Below are positions 5,853 through 6,354 of a stretch of DNA of 6,354 nucleotides, in pieces. The notes under the pieces were generated by a model, which did not search any database, was not told the origin of the DNA, and was given only the letters and a program-made list of their open reading frames with translations. Each line of letters opens with the position of its first letter. Positions within the stretch are counted from its first letter, which is position 1. The DNA comes from DATJHM01 sp035493895. GTDB taxonomy: Bacteria; Chloroflexota; Ktedonobacteria; Ktedonobacterales; Ktedonobacteraceae. The DNA is taken from NCBI GenBank assembly GCA_035493895.1, contig DATJHM010000051.1:1-6354 (forward strand), given 5' to 3'. The position numbers and the translations under genes are program-made.

Positions 5853-5881
5853 ATATTAACCAGTTTCTATCACTTTTTCAA
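5853..5881 (-). promoter_or_regulatory. Orphan minus-strand sigma70-like promoter
   Basis: On the minus strand TTGAAA (plus 5876-5881, 4/6) is followed after exactly 17 bp by TAATAT (plus 5853-5858, 4/6). It would fire from near 5846 toward the ALDH and IclR remnants, which have no intact gene to express, so it may be left over from the decayed operon. The AT-rich context raises the risk of a chance match. Confidence 0.4.
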
Positions 5882-5892
5882 ACTCACAGGAT

Positions 5893-5939
5893 CTGTATTA
5901 CTATATATTGGATATGCTATTCACTATGTAGTAATACAG
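5893..5939. repeat. Long imperfect palindrome, 21 pairs with a 5-nt loop
   Basis: CTGTATTACTA (5893-5903) and TAGTAATACAG (5929-5939) are perfect 11-bp arms. Pairing continues inward to 5913/5919 with one mismatch (5908/5924) and two G-T pairs, leaving a loop at 5914-5918. The element is AT-rich, ends 22 bp before the ADH-remnant ATG and has no T-tract. It could be an RNA hairpin, a palindromic mobile-element trace, or a binding site. Confidence 0.6.
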
Positions 5940-5961
5940 CAAAAGATGAGACAAAATAAGC

Positions 5962-6354
5962 ATGGACAAGGAGGCTGCCAAAAAAGTAAACGATCCATTC
6001 CCAATGGGAAGGAAGGTAGCGCGCAAGCGAGGCTGCTACGGTCAGATTGGTCTCTATGACAGGCCAGTATGGCTCGATTTTGATACAATCTGTTATAAGG
6101 AACTGGTTGTGACCGGCACCAACGCTTCGGTTCCTGAGGCATGGTTGCGCGCGCGCGAACTTTTGAGGCTGGGACTGGTCAGGAGCGAGGCGATGGTTTC
6201 GGGCATCAGGCTGCTGCAAGATTGGCAGGACGCCTTTGCGAAGGTCCAGGAAAAAGGGGCCTGGCAGGTTTTGATGGCTCACGCCGGGTGCCCATTACCC
6301 CGTAGAGACGCTGCTTGTCTGCGCCCAGGCGTCGGCCAAACGCGACCCGGGCGC
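5962..6354 (+). pseudogene. Zinc-type medium-chain alcohol/polyol dehydrogenase, C-terminal remnant
   Basis: From about 6025 the plus-strand frame reads KRGCYGQIGLYDRPVWLDFD, ICYKELVVTGTNAS, VPEAWLRARELLRLGLV and LQDWQDAFAKVQEKG. These match the last third of COG1063-type dehydrogenases (threonine/sorbitol dehydrogenase group): GQIGL strand, YKEL-x-x-x-G, W-x-x-A-x-x-LL-x-x-G, and the closing DW-x-x-AF block. The N-terminal GHE zinc site and most of the Rossmann NAD-binding fold are absent. The frame starts at ATG 5962 after TGA 5947-5949, but the first 20 or so residues do not resemble the family and no Shine-Dalgarno precedes the ATG; an AAGGAGG at 5968-5974 lies inside the frame. Homology ends near 6275 (QVLMAH), where the family normally ends, yet the frame stays open to the window edge, so the original stop seems lost. 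I call it a truncated pseudogene. Confidence 0.75.

Noticed and set aside
5769..6059. 96-codon plus-strand frame across the AT-rich region
   Set aside because: It spans the orphan promoter and the long palindrome, overlaps the ADH remnant in another frame, and has no recognisable motif or ribosome-binding site.
5917..6282. 121-codon minus-strand frame opposite the ADH remnant
   Set aside because: The plus-strand frame carries clear dehydrogenase motifs over the same bases, so this is its antisense shadow.

Overview
The window looks like chromosomal DNA of a large-genome bacterium with many signalling proteins, moderate GC and mixed coding orientation. The tandem-TPR Ser/Thr kinase, the DHA2 transporter beside a small-molecule-type methyltransferase, and a cluster of decayed catabolic genes would fit Ktedonobacteria (Chloroflexota). 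That assignment is an inference from gene style; no rRNA or other marker is present.

Layout. (1) Positions 3-2012, plus strand: the 3' part of a kinase gene, from the activation-segment end (GTLYYMAPEQ) through the C-lobe, followed by about 16 consecutive 34-residue TPRs. (2) Positions 2037-3467, minus strand: an intact 14-helix DHA2 (EmrB/QacA-type) MFS exporter, convergent with the kinase gene; an 11-bp perfect inverted repeat spans the junction. (3) Positions 3468-4136: a 669-bp divergent control region with a sigma70-like promoter facing each way, several direct and inverted repeats, and a structured leader ahead of the next gene. (4) Positions 4137-5000, plus strand: an intact class I SAM-dependent methyltransferase. 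(5) Positions 5001-5263: no convincing gene; weak hairpins. (6) Positions 5264-6354: a gene graveyard. It holds the C-terminal part of an IclR regulator (minus), the C-terminal tip of an aldehyde dehydrogenase (minus, same frame, separated by one TAG) and the C-terminal part of a zinc-type alcohol dehydrogenase (plus). Between them lie a perfect 25-bp-arm palindrome, a 21-pair hairpin and an orphan minus-strand promoter.

How the genes may work together: the methyltransferase and exporter are divergent neighbours, a pairing compatible with modification and export of a small molecule, but nothing here names a substrate. The IclR, ALDH and ADH fragments look like the remains of a catabolic module with its own regulator. 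I see no CRISPR array, tRNA, rRNA or transposase gene. The most unusual signals are the two long palindromes in the decayed region and the SD-hairpin-ATG arrangement at 4071-4116.
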